A DNA stretch of 32,748 nt from a virus, in the IMG/VR virus record IMGVR_UViG_3300037340_000075, positions 1 through 32,748 of that record, one strand, 5' to 3'. Each line of letters begins with the position of its first letter. Position 1 is the first letter of the stretch. The translations under genes and the position numbers were made by a program. The notes below the pieces were generated by a model. It did not search any database and was not told the origin of the DNA. It was given only the letters and a program-made list of their open reading frames with translations. Positions 30,453 through 32,748 of the stretch are shown one piece after another.

Positions 30453-30706
30453 GGTTTTGCCTCTGGTTCTTCATTTATCTCTAGGACTGTATAGCGGGTT
30501 TTATCTGGCTGGTAACTTTGTGTTTTGGTTGGTGGCGATAGCTTCTCCGCTTTTGATAATGCCTCATCTATGCTTTTAGCCAAAACAGATACTTTTCTAA
30601 GGTGTACCCACCTATGGTTTTCGGTGTACCCATGTCCTCGCCATGCAAATACTTTAATATCTTGCTGTATGATAAATCTACTTGCTATTTGATTATTATT
30701 GGGCAT
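30449..30706 (-). CDS. Hypothetical protein
   Basis: An 85-residue soluble protein with an alpha/beta look (FIIQQDIKVFAWRGHGYTEN, then KSIDEALSKAEKL) and an acidic Pro-rich end. AGGA 8 nt upstream of the ATG is present. Unknown. Confidence 0.65.
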   Translation of the reverse strand: MPNNNQIASRFIIQQDIKVFAWRGHGYTENHRWVHLRKVSVLAKSIDEALSKAEKLSPPTKTQSYQPDKTRYTVLEINEEPEAKP

Positions 30707-30950
30707 GGCTAAATCCTACATGAATATCTTTGTCTTTTAAGTAAGGTAGTTTCTGTTTAATGTAGGTGCGGGTTTTTTCAACATAGAGTTCAGCATCTTC
30801 TTCGGGGATTATATATTTAGCGTCTAGTACATCAAAGAAAACTGCCACTGGCTTATATTTAGCCCAACTTTTAACTTGCTGTTTGACTTTAGGCATACGC
30901 TCGCCCTCGTCTAAATAAAGGCTGCCATACGCTACACTATCTTTAGCCAT
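30696..30950 (-). CDS. Hypothetical protein
   Basis: An 84-residue soluble charged protein (MAKDSVAYGSLYLDEGERMP ... VFFDVLDAKYIIPEEDAELY). The ATG at 30950 is chosen over one at 30995 because AAAAGGA, located within the end of the upstream gene, serves it. That same end sequence is repeated at 31726-31747. Unknown function. Confidence 0.7.
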   Translation of the reverse strand: MAKDSVAYGSLYLDEGERMPKVKQQVKSWAKYKPVAVFFDVLDAKYIIPEEDAELYVEKTRTYIKQKLPYLKDKDIHVGFSHAQ

Positions 30951-30951
30951 C

Positions 30952-30973
30952 TTATTTAATCCTTTTCTTTGGG
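30952..30973 (-). repeat. 22-bp direct repeat, copy 1 (gene end plus ribosome site)
   Basis: Identical to 31726-31747. On the minus strand it carries codons for PKKRIK, the stop, and the AAAAGGA ribosome site of the following gene. Confidence 0.9.
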
Positions 30974-31725
30974 TTGGCTTCTTTAAGCAGTTCAAGTAGT
31001 TTGTCGGCCATTACTGACCAGATTTTATGTCCTTTAGTTCTATAAGCATGAGCATAAGCAGCATCAGCAGCAGCAGCAGCAGCAGCATGAGCATGAGCAG
31101 CAGCAGCAGCATGAGCAGCAGCAGCAGCATGAGCATGAGCATCAGCAGCATAAGCAGCAGCATGAGCAGCAGCAGCAGCAGCAGCAGCATGAGCAGCAGC
31201 AGCAGCAGCAGCATGAGCATGAGCATCATGAGCAGCATTAGCAGCAGCATAAGCATAAGTAGTAGCAAACTTAGACTTTGGTACATCTTTACCGTCTATC
31301 ACTTCCTGATAGAGCTTAACTACTTTAGTAATAGCTTTTTTGCCATCTGGTCTAGCGTACTGCCAGACCCCATACTTTTTATCTTTAAGCAACCAGACTA
31401 CAAACTTAGGCCAGACTAGCGATAAGTCTGCACCAACTTCAATAGCCTCTAAAAACTTTAAGGGAAACTGTTTAGCTTCGCCGTTGCTCAATCCCTCAAA
31501 TATTCTATCCTCTAGCCTAGCGATAATTCTGGGTATGCCAAGCTCGGTTTCATACTTAACGTGGTCTGAACCCTCAATCGTGCAGCCAACAGCACAACCC
31601 TTACCATTTTGCCAATAGATGCCGTGAACTATCTCATCAGCTTTATAGTGAGCCTTAACTCGCTTTACATACTTATTCTTGACTGAAATCTTATCTTTGT
31701 ACGCTAACATTTTAACCTCGCTCAT
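30952..31725 (-). CDS. Phage protein with Ala/His repeat tract
   Basis: A 257-residue protein. Residues 1-155 form a folded domain (LAYKDKISVKNKYVKRVKAHYKADE...GKGCAVGCTIEGSDHVKYETELGIP), a type I recall only as uncharacterised phage or metagenomic proteins. Residues 157-228 are a run of Ala interrupted by His, Tyr, Asp and Asn. The last ~30 residues are helical (KIWSVMADKLLELLKEA) and end NPKKRIK. The tract would form a long helix and its His could bind metal. The ending is shared with the pentapeptide-repeat protein upstream. Confidence 0.75.
   Translation of the reverse strand: MSEVKMLAYKDKISVKNKYVKRVKAHYKADEIVHGIYWQNGKGCAVGCTIEGSDHVKYETELGIPRIIARLEDRIFEGLSNGEAKQFPLKFLEAIEVGADLSLVWPKFVVWLLKDKKYGVWQYARPDGKKAITKVVKLYQEVIDGKDVPKSKFATTYAYAAANAAHDAHAHAAAAAAAHAAAAAAAAHAAAYAADAHAHAAAAAHAAAAAHAHAAAAAAADAAYAHAYRTKGHKIWSVMADKLLELLKEANPKKRIK
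31042..31257 (-). repeat. Triplet-repeat tract encoding Ala/His
   Basis: About 72 codons, all ending in T: mostly GCT (Ala), interrupted by CAT, TAT, GAT and one AAT. It is a microsatellite-like, in-frame triplet array. Confidence 0.9.
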
Positions 31726-31747
31726 TTATTTAATCCTTTTCTTTGGG
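31726..31747 (-). repeat. 22-bp direct repeat, copy 2 (gene end plus ribosome site)
   Basis: Perfect copy of 30952-30973, at the end of the pentapeptide-repeat gene and directly before the ATG of the Ala/His protein. Confidence 0.9.
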
Positions 31748-32355
31748 AAGATAGTTTTTCCATTCCAAGGGCATTTAGGACACTCTTTTTTATGTAGGGC
31801 GTTCCACCCCTTATCAGTAGTAGGTATTTCACCAAGAACAGGAGCTAAGAGTTTAAGTCTAAGCTTTACTTCGTCTTTGGGCTTCTCTTTTTTAATGTAG
31901 TTGATTCTAGCTCTGAGGGGCTCGGTTAGTTGTTCTACTAATATTTCGTGGTGTAAGTGCCACCAGAAGTCTGTTTTGTCGCTGTCTAAGTTCTTGGCAC
32001 CATACAAGTCGGCACCACGCAAGTTGGCACCATACAAGTTGGCACCACACAAGTTGGCATCACGCAAGTCGGCACCACGCAAGTTGGCACCACACAAGTT
32101 GGCATCACGCAAGTCGGCATCATACAAGTTGGCATCACGCAAGTCGGCATCACGCAAGTCGGCATCATACAAGTTGGCACCACCCAAGTCGGCACCACCC
32201 AAGTTGGCACCACGCAAGTTGGCACCATACAAGTAGGCATCACACCCTACTGCTTTAACTAATGTTTTCTTAACCGTATTATCTTTACAGGCATACTTAA
32301 ACAGCACAGTACCTGTCCATGACTTAATCTCGATTGTTATTTCTTTACTTACCAT
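31726..32355 (-). CDS. Pentapeptide-repeat protein
   Basis: A 209-residue protein. Residues 1-38 are a small N-terminal region (ITIEIKSWTGTVLFKYACKD). Residues ~40-120 are about 16 A(N/D)LxG/D pentapeptide repeats, forming a right-handed beta-helix. Residues ~125-175 are a helical domain (DFWWHLHHEILVEQLTEPL...). A CPKC pair lies near the end, followed by FPKKRIK. Some pentapeptide proteins (Qnr, MfpA) mimic DNA and inhibit gyrase, but nothing here shows that role. AGGAGG upstream sets the start. It is TAATG-coupled to the upstream gene. Confidence 0.85.
   Translation of the reverse strand: MVSKEITIEIKSWTGTVLFKYACKDNTVKKTLVKAVGCDAYLYGANLRGANLGGADLGGANLYDADLRDADLRDANLYDADLRDANLCGANLRGADLRDANLCGANLYGANLRGADLYGAKNLDSDKTDFWWHLHHEILVEQLTEPLRARINYIKKEKPKDEVKLRLKLLAPVLGEIPTTDKGWNALHKKECPKCPWNGKTIFPKKRIK
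31996..32235 (-). repeat. 16 x 15-bp pentapeptide-coding repeat
   Basis: Sixteen consecutive 15-bp units with eleven invariant positions. All differences fall at four positions and all change the amino acid (Asn/Asp, Gly/Asp, and Arg/Tyr/Cys/Gly). There are no spacers, so it is not a CRISPR array. Confidence 0.95.
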
Positions 32356-32486
32356 TAGAACCTCCTGCTTAATTTAACTAATCTATAAACCACAGTATCC
32401 CCCACCACTAACAGAGCTATAACTAAATAAGGTTTTATACTTAGGGCTAGGATTATAGCGAACTGTACAGTTGTTAGTTTAATCAT
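32355..32486 (-). CDS. Small single-helix membrane protein
   Basis: A 43-residue protein (MIKLTTVQFAIILALSIKPY, then LVIALLVVGDTVVYRLVKL) with one or two hydrophobic segments and a basic end. The ATG at 32486 is preferred to a longer frame because GGAAGGAGAG lies just before it and the upstream zinc-binding gene occupies the rest. Unknown function. Confidence 0.65.
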   Translation of the reverse strand: MIKLTTVQFAIILALSIKPYLVIALLVVGDTVVYRLVKLSRRF

Positions 32487-32487
32487 C

Positions 32488-32637
32488 CTATCTCTCCTTC
32501 CTATGGTTAAGGGCTTTACTGTAGCAAGCGTGTACACCCTCTAGCTTATTATCTTTAACTACAAACCGTATTTTATTCCCACAGTAACTACATTTAGCGA
32601 AATGGTTATAGCCTGGGACTAATACTAATTTTCTCAT
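32488..32637 (-). CDS. 49-residue zinc-binding microprotein
   Basis: The product MRKLVLVPGYNHFAKCSYCG has a CSYC pair and a further HAC 20 residues later, suggesting a zinc ribbon. It ends KALNHRKER. The start overlaps the stop of the next upstream gene as ATGA, and its stop lies 1 nt before the membrane protein ATG. Confidence 0.6.
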   Translation of the reverse strand: MRKLVLVPGYNHFAKCSYCGNKIRFVVKDNKLEGVHACYSKALNHRKER

Positions 32638-32748
32638 AGCATCGGCTTAGGTTTAAGTTCTATTCTGTGGCAGATAGTACACTCTACAGTCTTATCAGCA
32701 AAGCCATCGTGAATTACAACACAGTCGTGTATATGTATAAATATAGAG
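32634..32748 (-). CDS. Partial zinc-binding small protein, runs off the window
   Basis: The frame is open from the window end for 37 codons without an ATG, so the 5' part lies outside. The visible part contains HDCVVIHDGF and VECTICHRIELKPK, a C-H-C-x2-C-H pattern fit for zinc. It is coupled to the next gene by ATGA. Confidence 0.5.
   Translation of the reverse strand, partial: SIFIHIHDCVVIHDGFADKTVECTICHRIELKPKPML

Noticed and set aside
31011-31419. Open frames of Leu/Met (minus) and Ser/Met (plus) in the triplet tract
   Set aside because: Out-of-frame readings of the GCT/CAT microsatellite; the Ala/His frame extends into a normal folded domain.
31996-32235. Short regular repeats resembling a CRISPR array
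   Set aside because: Units are 15 bp with no spacers and translate as pentapeptide repeats in one frame.
31996-32235. Diversity-generating retroelement target
   Set aside because: Variation is spread evenly over repeats and not adenine-directed; no reverse transcriptase or template repeat in the window.
1-32748. Prophage integration module (integrase, attachment site, repressor)
   Set aside because: No integrase- or repressor-like protein and no flanking repeats were seen. The window is incomplete, so lifestyle stays open.

Overview
The window is part of a tailed double-stranded DNA phage genome with a P22-like, short-tailed (podovirus) virion set. It reads in order as large terminase, 853-residue portal, scaffold, major capsid protein, head-tail adaptor, tail-nozzle protein, tail-fibre-like proteins and large internal virion proteins, followed by a lysis cassette. 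The likely host is an actinobacterium. Evidence for this is a WhiB-type iron-sulfur regulator (28217-28564), an Rpf-like transglycosylase (29210-29794) and a small membrane protein with an HHNC...CHRH motif of a type I recall from actinophages. The DNA is AT-rich to my eye and strong TATAAT-like boxes are common, so a low-GC actinobacterium is an inference only.

Layout. (1) 30-4814, rightward: a tightly overlapping sugar operon with a small zinc-binding protein, a TOD1/DUF616-like glycosyltransferase, a UDP-arabinopyranose-mutase-like (GT75/RGP) protein, two further glycosyltransferases and a UDP-glucose 6-dehydrogenase-like protein. One of the glycosyltransferases resembles animal polypeptide GalNAc-transferases. 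(2) 4827-8413: a virion-type protein with a possible leaderless promoter, then a 923-residue protein carrying about 660 residues of Ser/Pro/Ala repeats (SPSASx), which is mucin-like. (3) 8416-13647: terminase, small proteins and portal. (4) 13649-15839: promoter, scaffold, terminator, capsid, terminator. (5) 15977-25952: connector, nozzle, fibres and internal virion proteins. (6) 25980-28848: terminator, leaderless promoter, then membrane proteins, endolysin, a 22-residue membrane microprotein, holin, several small proteins and WhiB. (7) 28872-32748, leftward and convergent with the rest: a coiled-coil protein, the Rpf-like lysozyme, an HNH nuclease, small zinc-ribbon proteins, an Ala/His triplet-repeat protein, a pentapeptide-repeat protein and further small genes running off the window.

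The most interesting hypothesis is that regions 1 and 2 form a phage-encoded mucin-type O-glycosylation system. A polypeptide-GalNAc-transferase-like enzyme, accessory glycosyltransferases and two nucleotide-sugar enzymes lie directly upstream of a large Ser/Pro-rich putative acceptor protein. The alternatives are modification of phage DNA or of the host surface. Genes are packed with ATGA/TAATG overlaps. Several transcription starts appear to sit right at the Shine-Dalgarno sequence or start codon. No tRNA, CRISPR array, integrase or recognisable small terminase was seen in this window.
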